DNA of 64,000 nucleotides from Sinotaia quadrata (Eukaryota > Mollusca > Gastropoda > Architaenioglossa > Viviparidae), in NCBI GenBank assembly GCA_028829895.1, contig CM054178.1, forward strand, positions 23,231,701 to 23,295,700, read 5' to 3'. Under the pieces are notes generated by a model. That model saw only the letters and a program-made list of their open reading frames with translations. It was not told the origin of the DNA and made no database searches. The position numbers and the translations under genes are program-made. This document shows, piece after piece, positions 13,546 to 25,197 of the stretch (its first letter is position 1; each line of letters opens with the position of its first letter).

Positions 13546-13569
13546 CAGATATTAAATGAATGCATCCAA

Positions 13570-13955
13570 ATGTACTGACAAAGAAAATAGTTTTGGGAAA
13601 AATATAGATCAACTGAGTGCTTGACAAGTGCTTGATGTTATGTACTGACAAAGAAATTTTTTAAAAATCAGATAACAAAAGAATACTTGATTGCTCTATG
13701 CACTGACAAACAAAACAGTAAGAAAAAAATCAGACATCAACTGAACGCTTGACAAATGTTACATGTACTGACAAGAAAATAGTAAGAAAAAAATCAGACA
13801 TCAATTGAATGCTTGACAAATGTTACATGTTTTGCCAAGAAAATAGTAAGAAAAAGATCAGACATCAATTGAATGCTTGACAAATGTTACATGTACTGAC
13901 AAGAAAATAGTAAGAAAAAGATCAGACATCAATTGAACGCTTGACAAGTGGTGAC
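13570..13955. repeat. Second 63-bp-type minisatellite, about 6 diverged units
   Basis: TGTACTGACAAGAAAATAGTA then AAAAATCAGACATCAATTGA and GCTTGACAAATGTTACA recur every 62-64 bases. Its sequence is unrelated to the array at 13050-13465. Confidence 0.85.
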
Positions 13956-14012
13956 GATTGACGTAAATAACAGTAGAGCGAAAAACATCCTTGGAGTAAA
14001 ACATTGACAGAA

Positions 14013-14135
14013 CACTATATAATACAATAACAACCATATTATCAACAAATTCTCGTCTGCTTATGTAACCTAACGACATTATATAATACAATAACAACCA
14101 TGTTATCAACAAATTCTCGTCTGGTGGTGTAACCC
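14013..14135. repeat. Direct duplication, about 70 bp
   Basis: TATATAATACAATAACAACCAT with TTATCAACAAATTCTCGTCTG occurs twice, followed by TGTAACC(T/C)AACGA each time. Confidence 0.9.
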
Positions 14136-14861
14136 AACGAGGGAGGGGGGGGGGGGAAGAGAAATCTTCTAATCACGTTATTATTAGAGTATTATTTGAT
14201 TGAGCGTTCGGAGCAATATAAAAAAAAGGTAAACCGAATGTAACGATAATATAACACAACATACTTCAAGAAAAATAATAAACGGCTTATAAATGACGCA
14301 ATAGATTTTTGAAAAACGATATTTAAAAATATCTTAGAAAGAATAAACAAAATTTTAAAAAATCCAACAATTACGTTAAAACATGATTTCTGAGAGCAAA
14401 CACAAAGACAACACAATGCCGAAGATGTAAATACAGGATTGTGCTGGTTCTCAACAACAACAAAAATCGTTCCTCCTTTTCAGTTTCTCTTTTCATCACT
14501 TTATCTTCATCAATGCTAACATCACGAAGTGGTCTATAAGTGCTTTTATTGTGTCTCGTTTTTATTGCTATTCTTTCTTTTTAATCCTAATATTTGGGAG
14601 GAAAAACTGTCAACGCTGATATACAATATTACTACTGTGTACAGAGGATGAGTGTTTGTAAAGTTTTAGACTGTAAGTGCATTAAGCCAGTTTTTAGCCA
14701 TCTACGTGATTTTTTGTGTGAATGTGTTTGAGTGTTTGTGCATGCGCACGCGAGTGTGTTTGTATTGACTTTTTCTTATTAGACTATACATAAAATGCAG
14801 AGTTTGTGTTTTATTCAAAGACTGCTCTGGAGTCGAATTCTATTAAGTCATAAATACTTAC
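14136..14861 (-). other. DCP1: Start of the DCP1 intron downstream of the IWFY exon
   Basis: The strong GTAAGTAT donor at 14861 shows that this is intron on the minus strand. It is AT-rich with a G run at 14143-14155. How far the intron extends is unknown because the next exon was not found. Confidence 0.7.
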
Positions 14862-14925
14862 CTTTCCATTAGCGCTCCAAGCTGTTCACATTCTTCTGGC
14901 TTGTAGAACCAAATTCCGAAGATTT
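14862..14925 (-). CDS. DCP1: DCP1 internal exon, end of the EVH1 domain (IWFY motif)
   Basis: This 64-nt exon continues the DCP1 EVH1 domain. On the minus strand a T-rich tract ends in AAAAG before 14925, and the exon closes with GGAAAG followed by a near-perfect donor GTAAGTAT. With the C carried over from the exon at 20111-20238 the peptide reads QIFGIWFYKPEECEQLGALM, followed by Glu and AG of a split codon. Human DCP1A has IYSIWFYDKNDC....LM at the same place. The Trp of IWFY corresponds to human Trp108, known to contact proline-rich ligands such as PNRC2. The last split codon (AG plus one base) means the next exon begins in phase 2. I could not find that exon among the lower coordinates. 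The family assignment rests on the motif plus exact phase agreement with the exon 5.2 kb upstream. Confidence 0.92.
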
Positions 14926-15607
14926 CTTTTAAAAAAAGTGTTTCAAAGTTATTTGCAAAAATAACAATGTAAAAAAACATTTGCACCAACTGGTATAATT
15001 AGTCTAACAAAATGAGTCAGTATGAAAGTAGCAAAGCAGCTTTCATGACAATAAAATGGACAAAGAATACAGTAAAGAAATTATTAAGCATTTAATTAAT
15101 GAAAATACACCATTCCTCTTTGCCACACACACACACACACACAAACGAGTCCAAATTTGTAATTTACAGCGCATATCTGCTAAACTCAGGGTAGCTGAAA
15201 AAAATGATTCGTAGAAAGTCTTGAAGAAACAGTTTATTCCCTGCGGTCTTGCATTTAAACATACACGCGCGCGCACACACGCACACAAAACCCAACAAAA
15301 GAAAACACCAGCCTTTAACTGTACTTTTTAATACCCGAACACTTAAATTACAGAACTGCTCATGCAGCACAGGTAAGAAATACATTTGTAAAATTCGAAA
15401 GTCTTGCGAAAAGACATCATTTTATACATTCTTTGCATGACACTTTGCGATCCTGAAGTAAGATGAAGACATAGCAACAGTTGAAAGAAGCAGCTGGGCT
15501 GAGAGAAATTAAGTCTCAAAAATGCTGTCCTTCTTGAAGTTGCCAATACTTCATTCACCCTAAATGGTAGATGTATTCTGTTGTTAAGTATGTACGATGT
15601 TCGAGTG

Positions 15608-15610
<3 letters not shown>

Positions 15611-15694
<84 letters not shown>
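15611..15694. repeat. (GA)n microsatellite, about 42 repeats
   Basis: Perfect run inside the DCP1 intron. On the transcribed strand it would be a CT-rich tract. Confidence 0.98.
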
Positions 15695-15697
<3 letters not shown>

Positions 15698-16520
15698 TGG
15701 AGGAAAAAAGAAAATGACCAACAGCGAACAAATCAAAGATTTCAAAGATGAGGCAGATGAGAAATGTACCATTCCAATCTTAAGTAATATGAGGTCATCC
15801 TTTCCTGTATATCTGTCTGCAAGCCAACTAACCAGACAGGGAGGCACTTCATTAATCCATCCATCTTTAGGTACAATGGCCTACGAAAGGAGGAAAAAGA
15901 TGCAAACACTGGCGGGTTCAGTGTCAACGTGCGCACGACTGTTCACCACGCGTTCAGTGTGTTGTTCTCGAGTCAGGACTGTTCTCCAGGAAGAATGCCA
16001 ACAAACTGAATCCAAGCGTACACGTGCCAGAGACAGATTTCAATGCAATCACTGATCTTTTATTGTAAGACGTATGATATCCAGCATAATTCTTAATCCT
16101 TAATGTGTTCAATACAATCGCGCACTTGAAATAATGCACTTAGTTGTGCGTTCAAGTGGTTGCTTTGTGCACACTAAATTCACCACAACTGCGCTCAAAA
16201 CACGAGTGTAGGAATTACTAAATAGATAATAAATTTTCCTTTCACAGAAACAATAATAATTATTTATTTCAAAACAAAGTAGGTAAGCAGACCATACTGG
16301 ACTTTATTAAAAGCATAAAACGAATTTTTTCCCCCATCTCTTTCTGAAAAAAACTTAACAGTGTTAATATGACCCGTTAAGAGTAATAATGATGAATCAA
16401 GAACGTAAAATTAATTTGAAAATCTGCGAACTGACTGCTTCAGTTTTACATTAGCACAGTATCCATTTAATTTTAAAAAAATATATATATATCTGACACA
16501 ACTCCATACTAGTTACTGAT

Positions 16521-17980
16521 TGTTATTATTATTATTATTATTAATCATTCATAACTAATTACAAGTGATGAGAATATAAATTTATGTTGTAAATAATTTT
16601 CCAGAAGACATCACTCGTCTCTCTCACTTGGCAGATATGCGGGCACTGTAAACGTTTTCTCTCTTCCACAACATTAAAGATTAGCATTTACCGTCAAACA
16701 ATATTTCCGTAGGTGGAAAACTTCTTTCCAAAGGAGAAGACAAATCCGTCTTTAATCTATATTTAGCGAGCTCCCACCCACCCACTATCTCTCCAACATA
16801 TGGTTATCAATATTTGTAAGATCAGTATTTTTAAAAAATCAACAATCAAATATACCACATCATCAAAAGAGCAATGCTATTTACATAATTTCACAACAAT
16901 GTTAGATAAACACTAGACAATCGTTCAATTTACCCTAGCATTCATATCAGCAGTCACATTAGTATATATATATATATAAAATCAAATTCATAGACATAAT
17001 TCATCACAGACATGAGAGTGGAGTATTAGAGAAATAATTATAGTCAATTTACATAACCTTTCCAAAGATGGCACATGTCCACAATCATGCGGTTTGCAAC
17101 AGGTCACTGTCTTTCCTATTTAGATGACAGTATTGTGTGCCCCTTTTAGGTATGTTACATGACTGTTTCAGATGCACTCACAAAGCACACAGTGGAGAAC
17201 CATCCAGAACTTCGCATGTGCTAACATCACAAGGTATGTTCTAGAACAATCTTCAGTTGCACTCCTCAAGCACACAAGGAGGAATGTTCAAAATAATCTT
17301 TGTGAATTCTCGAGAACAAACTAAAGCCTCAATTTTCGCCATATTGACTCTCGAACTGAATCAACTTACTGCAACACTTTTACTGATACGTTGATGATAA
17401 CGTTGGATACACACACCAACATGATCCAGCAGAGTAGAGTAGTCACAACGATCTGAAGTGGATCAAATGCACTAAACTAAAAAAGAGCACTTTTCTCTGC
17501 AAAAGTCAAATTAAGGAGCACTAAATTTCAGGCATATTTCATCTCTAAAACTCTTTTCTCTCTTACAAACATTCTCAACTTACAAAGCATGCAACAATAT
17601 TCATTAATCTGATACATATGCAGCATAAGAAATATAGCATCAATCAAAATTCACAAGTATAATGTACAACATATTCGAATCAGTGAACATAGAAATAAGG
17701 GTTCAATTACTTAAAGCATTCTCAATTCAAATCACATATCAATAGCAAACAGGTACGAAATATTTCAAGGTCCACTCTTTCTTTATCAGTCAGTTACCAA
17801 AAGCTAACGATTGCCTTTATGACTGGACTTGAGTTTCATCAAAAATCAAAGTGATTAGAATAGAGAACTGCTTCAACAAATAACTTTCGGTTCCATTGGA
17901 TGAATTTGTTATGAACAAGTGTGAGACTATTAGTCAGAAAAACTACTCATCCAGTTGGAACTGGTTTGGATTGCATCAGA
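16521..17980 (+). mobile_element. Interspersed repeat family A copy (A3) in the DCP1 intron
   Basis: It aligns over its length with A2: CATAACTAATTACAAGTGAT at the left, GTAGGTGGAAAACTTCTTTCC, the CCCACCCACCCACTAT block, and GAACAAGTGTGAGACTATTAG with TGGTTTGGATTGCATCAG at the right. It stops about 150 bp short of the right end of A2. The 75-bp segment that is tandemly amplified in the 48-50 kb copy is present here once (about 17365-17440). Confidence 0.75.
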
Positions 17981-18439
17981 AGTGAAAATTACTGAGTGAA
18001 AGAGTCTGTACTAAACAAGCTATGTGACAATAAGGATGGTGCATGAATCTAGGTGGCTATGTTTTCAGTGCAGCAAAGTACGAATGACTCACTAAAGACA
18101 ACTTTTTATTCCAAAGAAATATTTATAAAGAAAAACAATATACCACTGGTCCTATAATCAAGGCAGTCTGTGCCTGTGTATGATAGGCGTTCTAGACAAT
18201 CATTGCTTAATAGAGAGGATTTCATCTCTCCATCTCGAATAACGATTGACTTGTCTAGCCAGAGAATGTAAATTAATGGCCTATGCCAAGTTTGAAAACA
18301 CTTCATGACTGATATATGACAGGATCATTAATAAATTATTGGGCTCTTTATCAGGTCTGTTGATTCTGAAACCTTTAGATATCTGCTTTGCGTGATATTT
18401 GGTTACTGTACCTTTTGATTGAAACAAGATGAGTATGCG

Positions 18440-18890
18440 GCTTATATATTACCAGGCCTGGCCACTACCAAGCCCATACGTTATATTATCAGGCCTGGCT
18501 TGGCCTGGCTAGGTTATACAGCTGCATAATAAAAGGCTTGTAGAATATCAAACATCTAGGTTATATATCTTGCACGTTGAAAAGCCTGCAAATTATTGAA
18601 CAAGTAGGTTATATAGGCTGCACTCTAACAGGCCTGTATAGCTTGCAAGTTAACTGGACAGCAGATTATCAAGCACCTAGATTATACAGCTTCTAAGTTA
18701 TCAGCTTTGTAGACCACCAGACCCAAAAATGTTCTGGTTTTGATACTGCATATATAGGTTATCAAGCCTGTAGGATAGTATACGGTTAGGCTTGTACGTT
18801 GTCAAGCCTCCGGGTTATCCAGCTTATTCCATATCAGTTAGACCTCCAGGTTATCATGCCTGTAGTTTATCCGATTGGCACGTGACTGGG
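18440..18890. repeat. Degenerate short-period repeats with AGGCCTG / GGTTAT motifs
   Basis: GGTTATA(C/T) and (A/C)AGGCCTG/AAGCCTG alternate at irregular spacing of about 20-40 bases. It looks like a decayed tandem array. Confidence 0.55.
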
Positions 18891-19734
18891 CCTAGAGAAA
18901 TGTGTTCGGACTCGAAAGTCTTGCAATGGAAGCCCTTGGCTGATGGAAAAGTGCTGAGACTCTGTTCTTGAAGCAAATTACATTTTGTGTTTGGAGTTGG
19001 TTTGGAAACAACGAACACCGAAGATCACGAGCATTGCAAGTCATCTTCAATTACGAATCAGCTCTAAAAGTCGGTGTGCTTACAGACGCCACAGTCGATA
19101 GTAGTTAAAGACAATGACATATGATTGGCCATTACACGCGAAGTCAGTGACCTTTCTAGTCTCCTAGTGCTGGTTATGACTGACTGATACACGAAAAATC
19201 TGTGGCCAGGCCAATCCCTTGGTACTGGCTCCAATATCTGCTAAGTAAAAAGTGAACCCATGAAAAGCCTAGATGCATTCATTAGCGTATTTCACTCTGA
19301 GAGCTAGTTATTTTATTTTAATTTTAAAAGCAAAGTACCTAAACGCATTCCAATTATATTGCAGACAACAATCAAAACAATTAAGTTAATGAAATGTTTA
19401 CAAAACTAATGCTAGAATTAAAGGTCGGCGAATTGTGCAAAAGATAATCTGAGTAAATTCTGAAGGATTTAAAGCATAGTGCTTGTATTTTCTAGTATGA
19501 TTATTCACTTTTCTGGCCGTTAACAGTCTGCTGGCGGTCAGGGATTGGGTGGGGAATAAAGGCTAACGTCCGCTTCCAACGTTTGTGATTTCCAGATGGC
19601 AATCGATAATATACTCCCTTGTGTTGTAATACTGGAGAACGTCTTCAGAAATATCTATGAATATTTCCTAATTTATGAAGAATTATATACGTTTATGTTT
19701 TGTATTATAATTACGCCGAATGCAAGACAAAAGA

Positions 19735-20026
19735 CATGTGCGCGACTAACTGCTGTCATACTTATTGTATTACACAGCGGGCTGTGTACAAGAAAGACAC
19801 ACGGGGCCAAGACGTGTTCCCGACTAACTGCTGTCATACTTATTGTATTACACAGCGGGCTGTGTACAAGAAAGACACACGGGGCCAAGACGTGTGCCCG
19901 ACTAACTGCTGTCATACTTATTGTATTATACAGCAGGCTGTTTACAAGAAAGACACAAGGGGCAAGACGTGTTCCCGACTAACTGCTGTCATTGTATTAC
20001 ACAGCGGGCTGAGTACAAGACACAAT
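19735..20026. repeat. Minisatellite, 78-bp unit, about 3.7 copies, beside a DCP1 exon
   Basis: Units begin at about 19744, 19822, 19900 and 19977 with GACTAACTGCTGTCAT and contain CAGCGGGCTGTGTACAAG. Copies differ by a few substitutions, and the last has an internal deletion. The array is richer in GC than its surroundings. It lies about 85 bp into the intron past the splice donor of the DCP1 exon at 20111-20238. Frames open across it are a by-product of the 78-bp (26-codon) period. Confidence 0.9.
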
Positions 20027-20110
20027 GAGCTAGATGTATGCACTAGTGATCGTAAGATCAACTAACGTTGAATATGGATTTTCAACCGTAAAGTGTCAAT
20101 ACCAACATAC

Positions 20111-20238
20111 GTTTGAGATTCCTGTAGAGCAGAAAGGGCGTGTTGACCTGGAACTCCAGTTGTTCAGTGATAGGCTCGACGAGGTTGTTCAGGCCTTGTC
20201 TATTGAGAATCATCACGCCATGGAGTGGGTTGGCCGAT
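20111..20238 (-). CDS. DCP1: DCP1 internal exon, middle of the EVH1 domain
   Basis: This is an internal exon of the decapping activator DCP1, which binds and stimulates the decapping enzyme DCP2 in cytoplasmic 5'-3' mRNA decay and P-bodies. Read on the minus strand, a pyrimidine-rich acceptor ending TTTCAG precedes position 20238 and the exon ends before a GTATGT donor at 20110. The 128-nt exon carries one base completing an upstream codon, 42 codons and one leftover base. The peptide starts SANPLHGVMILNRQG, continues through NNLVEPIT and ends FLLYRNLK. As I recall it, human DCP1A has SASPYHGF..VNR, NLVEPV and FLLYRN in the same order, beginning at Ser60 just as here. The leftover C joins the next exon (14862-14925) to give a Gln codon with no frame break. 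The exon is intact and spliced, which argues against a processed pseudogene. Tandem repeats lie close on both sides. Confidence 0.94.
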
Positions 20239-20244
20239 CTGAAA

Positions 20245-20415
20245 CCAACAAATAACTACAATTAAATTGTCAGGTAGATATTGTACTGTGATTTTATAAC
20301 TATGACTATTTTAAACAACCTCAAACAAATAACTTACAGTAAAATTGCGTCAGGTATATTTTGTGTTGTGATTTTATAACTGTGACGATTTTTTTCCAAC
20401 CTCAAACAAATAACA
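20245..20415. repeat. Imperfect tandem duplication at the DCP1 exon acceptor, about 78 bp period
   Basis: The motif CAAACAAATAAC recurs at about 20245 (as CCAACAAATAAC), 20321 and 20402. Between these points lie two diverged copies sharing GTGATTTTATAACT and a (C)AACCT end. The first copy starts within a few bases of the acceptor of the DCP1 exon, so the pyrimidine tract of that splice site is part of the repeat. Confidence 0.8.
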
Positions 20416-20539
20416 CGGGGTGGGGGTGGGGGAGGCAACAAGGCGATAACACCGGCAAAATTACGCCAAGTGTAGCCTGACACTTAGGAATGAGAAATGT
20501 TTGGCTCCGGTGAAGATGAATGCGCGCGCGCACGCACGT

Positions 20540-20590
<51 letters not shown>

Positions 20591-22399
20591 TTCACGCACA
20601 GAGTTGGTTAAACTAAAGTAAAAACTGAAATAATGCTATAATTTTTTTTCTCTCCGGGGTTATGTTTGCAGCAGAGCTTTGCCAATCTTCACACAGTGCA
20701 GCCGAAGTGCCCTACCTAAAGTCAAACGGTAAACATACGAGATGACGTGAGTCAAGTGTTTAAGAGTTATCAGAGTCGGCTGTAGATTGATGAAGATTTA
20801 GTTTTCACATCTGGCTGTATCCTATTCATAAGGTGACGTCAGGCAGTTGCTAACAGAAATGGAATTAATAAACTAAGGAAATCAGATTTCATAACAATAT
20901 GAACAAGTTTATAATTAGTGCACTAACTGCTTCTTTTTTTTCTTCTTCACATAGTCAATAACGACTTCACTCAGATCAAAGGTTGCAGTAAGGATGATTG
21001 CATTACACACACGCGCACGCGTTTAGGTTGTGAATGACGAAATGTTTGATTAATATGAATACCACAAAATATATATCTAGGCTTTTTTATGGCGGCCACC
21101 ATTTAATTTATTATAAACGCCGTCTATGTACAGCCGGAACCAGCAAATAAAAACATCAAAATACAACTATGTATAATCGAGGCACAGTACACGACACATG
21201 TACTGTACACAAGACCATGTCCGTCATTCCATTTAAAAAACAAAACACAATATTTCATACCTTTACCCTGTGACTAATCTACGTATTCCAACTAAGTGAC
21301 ACATTTCTCGTACGACTAACACCTTTTTAACTTACACACCATCTTCTTACTTTTGTATAAAAACTAATTTCTAACTAAAAATAAATCAACTCGAGCCCTT
21401 AGTGAAACTGTCGGATCGAACGGCCTTCAAATTTTTCTATTCTTCTCTGTCAGTCGAAAGTAAAACTTCGCCCGGCATCACTTCATTTAAAACATTTAAA
21501 AATTAAAATAATGAAAAGGAATAAAATCTAGATACACAAGGGATATAGGAAACAGTACAAAATACACATTTAAAGTATTTAACCAAGCCACTCCAAGACA
21601 CCAAAAGGATATTTGTTAGAATTATAAGACCTAACAGGACAGACCACCCAGAGCTGGACTGTTAGACTTGATGTATCTATCTCTTTCATGTGATACCTGA
21701 ACTGGACCAGCCCCAGAGGGTAGGAGAACCATTGTGCCGTTTTCCATTGTCCAATGAGTTATAGGTTAGAGTATAGGAAACGGTTGGAGATCAAAGGGTC
21801 ACTTGTAGCTTAAGATACGTAGGAATGGTTAGTCGCAAGGAAAGACATGGTAAAATGGAAAACCTTTAAATAGTATGTTTAATGAAGTCTCTTCACTCCG
21901 CCTAGAACGACCCTTGCTGCTACAGCTCGAAGAGGCGAGTCCCAGAAATTTTATCTGGTATTTTAAAAGAAAGATATTGTGAAATTTTAAAGTCAGAAAG
22001 ACTGAGTACTGAGTACAGTAGTCTAAAAAGAAAAGATCTATTGTACTCCAACCAGATTACCTTTGATTCTTGGGCTTTGAGGAACGTGGAAGGTATGTGT
22101 GGCTGACTTTTAATTTTAGTTAAAACCTTGTGTAATAGAAATGTTTGAGAATAATTTATGTATTTTAATTATACCTTTCTTTCAGCTTAGTGTCAATGTG
22201 CTCAGGGAAGTTAATAGCCATTGTCACTTAAATACTTTCTTTTATAGTCAGCAGTTGCTTACACTGCATTAATTAATAAATTGCAGAATCACAATCACCA
22301 GAACCGGGTCACTCAAATTTCATGAGAGTTCATAGAGCAGGCGACGGATTCTGTTTGTGTACGTGGAGCAAAAGGGGCGGGGCTATCTAACAGCTGGTC
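20416..22399. other. Sequence 5' of the DCP1 exon on the minus strand, with a CA tract
   Basis: It contains (CA)n at 20541-20587 flanked by CGCG-CACG. No upstream DCP1 exon could be read here; motifs such as HDPYI, ALYTF or NEWEKTD are absent by eye in all minus frames. Confidence 0.6.
20541..20587. repeat. (CA)n microsatellite
   Basis: Perfect run next to a GCGCGC/CACG purine-pyrimidine alternation. Confidence 0.97.
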
Positions 22400-22930
22400 A
22401 AGCTAAAGGGCCGCCATTGGGATGATTTATGTCTTGGATGCCTTTTGCTCAGTGCTACATTGGCTTTTACGACTTTAAGCTAAGTACAGTGAGCCTAGGC
22501 ATTGAAACTGAGTGCATATGCATATTGTGATTGAAATTGAGACTTGAGATTCGTGTAGAAAAGGAAGATAAGTTAGCAAAAGGAAAATGGACATTGAAAC
22601 TCGCTTTTGTTTAGGGGAGGCTAGTTAATTCCCTGATTCGGGTTAGAACCAATCTGTTTTGTAACTTGTTGTTAGGTAATTAATAATTGATAATATTAAT
22701 AATTGTTCTTTCTCTTATTTTTTTTCATTTATTTTCTTTTATTGTTATATAAAGTTTATTGTTAAATTTTTCATTAGTGTTGTGTTCAATTCATTGTCAT
22801 TTTGTCTAATATGATTTTATAAGTGTCATCGTCACGTCTGTCTAACCTCTGTCCTGAGTCTGTCTTCGTCTTGTCTGTCTGTCTGTCTTATCTGTGAGGA
22901 ATCGTTTCCTCTGGGGGCTCATACAAGTGA
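22400..22930 (+). mobile_element. Possible LTR-like 3' segment
   Basis: A T-rich stretch is followed by repeated GTCTGTCT, then TATCTGTGAGGAATCGTTTCCTC and TGGGGGCTC. TGGGGGCTC equals the complement of a tRNA-Pro 3' end, as in some retroelement primer-binding sites. The same arrangement (TTATATGTGAGGACC.TTCCTCTGGGGG) recurs at about 58195-58240, with a further weak match upstream (GGGGAGGCTAG / GGGAAGGCTAA). No gag-pol follows, so a solo or fragmentary LTR is only a suggestion. Confidence 0.3.
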
Positions 22931-23155
22931 CGTCTTCAATTGTTGTCCCGTCCTAGATATATATATATTTATGGAAGGTGCCAACATTCTCCTATTGCTG
23001 TCTGTGTCCCCCTATTGGCCGGCCCTAACGTGTCTTCTGTTCTTTCGTTTCTCCTACTTGTAACGAGTCTAGCTTCACTGCTCACCTCTGGGTAACTTAA
23101 GACAATTTCTAGGTGGTGGAGTGGGAAGGTGTGGTCAAGTGGGGGGAGGGTATAA

Positions 23156-23225
23156 ACGTGCTTGCGTGCGCGAGCGTGCGTGCGCGTGTGCGTGCGTGCG
23201 TGCGTGTGTGTGTGTGTGTGTGTGT
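23156..23225. repeat. (GTGC/GT)n microsatellite
   Basis: GCGTGCGT units pass into a pure GT run. Confidence 0.93.
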
Positions 23226-23639
23226 AATCATTCTTGCTGACTGGCAGGGGCTTGCATATGTGGTCGGAACGCCTCTTTGATTGAAAAACAGCTTGTTGAT
23301 AATGAGTCTGCATTTCTTAATGATAATGGCAGTGACCATCTTAAAAGGCTTTGGGCCAGCCCTCTCAACATCATCAAAGCAACTCTCAAGAACAATGAGG
23401 ACACAGACAGGCTGGACAGATTTCGCCACTACCATTAAAAGGAATACATTTCTTACTGCAATCAAAATAAAAACCTAAAGAAATTAAATCCACGGATAGC
23501 ACAAAAGCCAAATTTACAGTCAAAACAAGACAAAAGAAAATTAAATCCCTGCACAGTTATTAGATTTATACAACAGGTTGACCACCAATCAGTGCCACAC
23601 TCATAGCATAAAAAGAGCAATAAATTGAAGTGTCCGTAG

Positions 23640-24735
23640 AGTTCACAGTATAACGTACATAAAACAGAAAGGACCAGTGTCCATCCTGTGAGCGTCATGG
23701 CCATGTAAACAAAAAAGCAGTAAGGTCAACTGCCCAATATGTGAGTCATGGCCACGTAAACAAAACAGCGGTAAGGTCAACTGTCCAATATGTGAGAGTC
23801 ATGGCCATGTAAAAAAAAAAATAATAAGTTTCAACTGCCCAATCGTTGAGAGCCACGGCTATATAACAACGTAGGCCCTACATAAAACAGTCGACGGAGG
23901 GCGATTGAGGGTGTGCGCCAAATAGGTGCATCCAGTTTCACCCCCTTCCGCCAGATCTCCACCTCAGACGCACCGCGAGGCTGTGGGGATCCCCCAGAAG
24001 CAGAGACCAAGACCGAGAACGTCGTGAAGATGAAAGGTCTATTGCGGCTTGTGGGGTGAGTGTGAGCGGAACAACAACAACTTAAAACAGTGTAAGTTGA
24101 TCGCTCATTAAGAGTGAGCGTTAAGGCCACATATTGACAAAATTAAAAATTCGACCACCCAAGGAATGACATACTCCAGTTAAGCCACAAAAATCAGTGG
24201 CCACAAAAATCACATGACGATTTACATTTAACTGTAAGATGGATCGCCGTCAGGGTGGACATAAAGACCACTTAGCAGCATACACCAATAAGGTATTGCC
24301 TATAGAATAAACATAAAGACCACAATGCAACATACATTTAAATATTCGACTAGAGACTGGGCATAAAAAATACAAGGCGGCTACAAAAAACAATAAGGTC
24401 GATCACCTGTAAAGTGGGCTTTCAGACCATAGATAGAATGACTACGCATACATAGTCGGCATTAAGATTATAGAGTAACAACGTCCACAGAGAGGGCATG
24501 TTTGTCACAGAGTGACCGCATAAAGTAGTAAGGTCGATCGCCTATTCAAAGGACATAATAGCCACATGGCAACTACTTAAATTTAATAAGGCTGATCGAC
24601 TATACAGATGGCATAAAGACAACAAAATAGTTATATAAAGCTTTAAGAATGGGCATAAAGGTAATTTGAGTGTGGCCATAAAAGCCATATAAAGACTGCA
24701 TAAGGTAGTAAAGTTGATCGCCCACAGAATTAGCA
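23640..24735. repeat. Mosaic of degenerate about 60-bp tandem repeats
   Basis: Units near 23690-23880 share GTCATGGCCA(T/C)GTAAACA and GGTCAACTG(C/T)CCAATATGTGAG; units near 24400-24730 share GCATAAAG and GGTCGATCGCC. A GC-rich insert (23885-24065) interrupts the field. It leads into the sharp 65-bp array at 24738. Confidence 0.7.
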
Positions 24736-24737
24736 TA

Positions 24738-25050
24738 AAGGCTACATAACGATTATAATATATACTGACATATAAAGGTAGATTGCTTACACAATGGGCA
24801 TAAAGGCTACATAACGATTATAATATATACTGATATATAAAGGTAGATTGCTTACACAATGGGCATAAAGGCTACATAACGATTATAATATATACTGATA
24901 TATAAAGGTAGATTGCTTACACAATGGGCATAAAGGCTACATAACGACTATAATATATACTGATATATAAAGGTAGATTGCTTACACAATGGGCATAAAA
25001 GCTACATAACGACTATAATATATACTGATATAGAAAGGTAGACTGCTTTC
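24738..25050. repeat. 65-bp minisatellite, nearly 5 units
   Basis: AAGGCTACATAACGA begins at 24738, 24803, 24868, 24933 and 24998 (the last with one change). It is the recently homogenised end of the degenerate field to its left. Confidence 0.94.
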
Positions 25051-25112
25051 GAAATGGTGGTAAACTGGTAGTTTGGCATCTCAGAACTAAAGAAAGAAAA
25101 AAACCCAGTGCA

Positions 25113-25114
<2 letters not shown>

Positions 25115-25194
<80 letters not shown>
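25115..25194. repeat. (TG)n microsatellite, about 40 repeats
   Basis: Perfect GT run. Confidence 0.98.

Positions 25195-25197
<3 letters not shown>

Larger units (their letters stand above)
14926..20110 (-). other. DCP1: DCP1 intron between the two EVH1 exons
   Basis: This phase-1 intron of about 5.2 kb is bounded by GTATGT at its 5' end and a T-rich tract with AG at its 3' end, read on the minus strand. It contains no exon I can recognise. From high to low coordinates it holds a 78-bp minisatellite, a degenerate repeat field (18440-18890), a family A interspersed repeat (16521-17980) and a long GA tract (15611-15694). The run at 15695-16060, just after the GA tract, is richer in GC and open on the plus strand, but resembles nothing known to me. 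Confidence 0.85.

Noticed and set aside
12933..13565. 210-codon minus frame with 21-residue repeats
   Set aside because: It runs through a 63-bp minisatellite and a CA tract; several other frames on both strands are equally open.
15360..15376. Micro-exon on the plus strand (TTACAG…CACAG|GTAAGA)
   Set aside because: The splice-like motifs are good, but a segment this short is expected by chance, and it lies antisense inside the DCP1 intron.
15609..16055. 148-codon plus frame in the DCP1 intron
   Set aside because: The first part is GA-tract translation; the remainder lacks motifs and splice context and is antisense to the host gene.
20034..20255. 73-codon plus-strand frame as a gene
   Set aside because: It is antisense to the DCP1 exon at 20111-20238, which has splice sites and family motifs.
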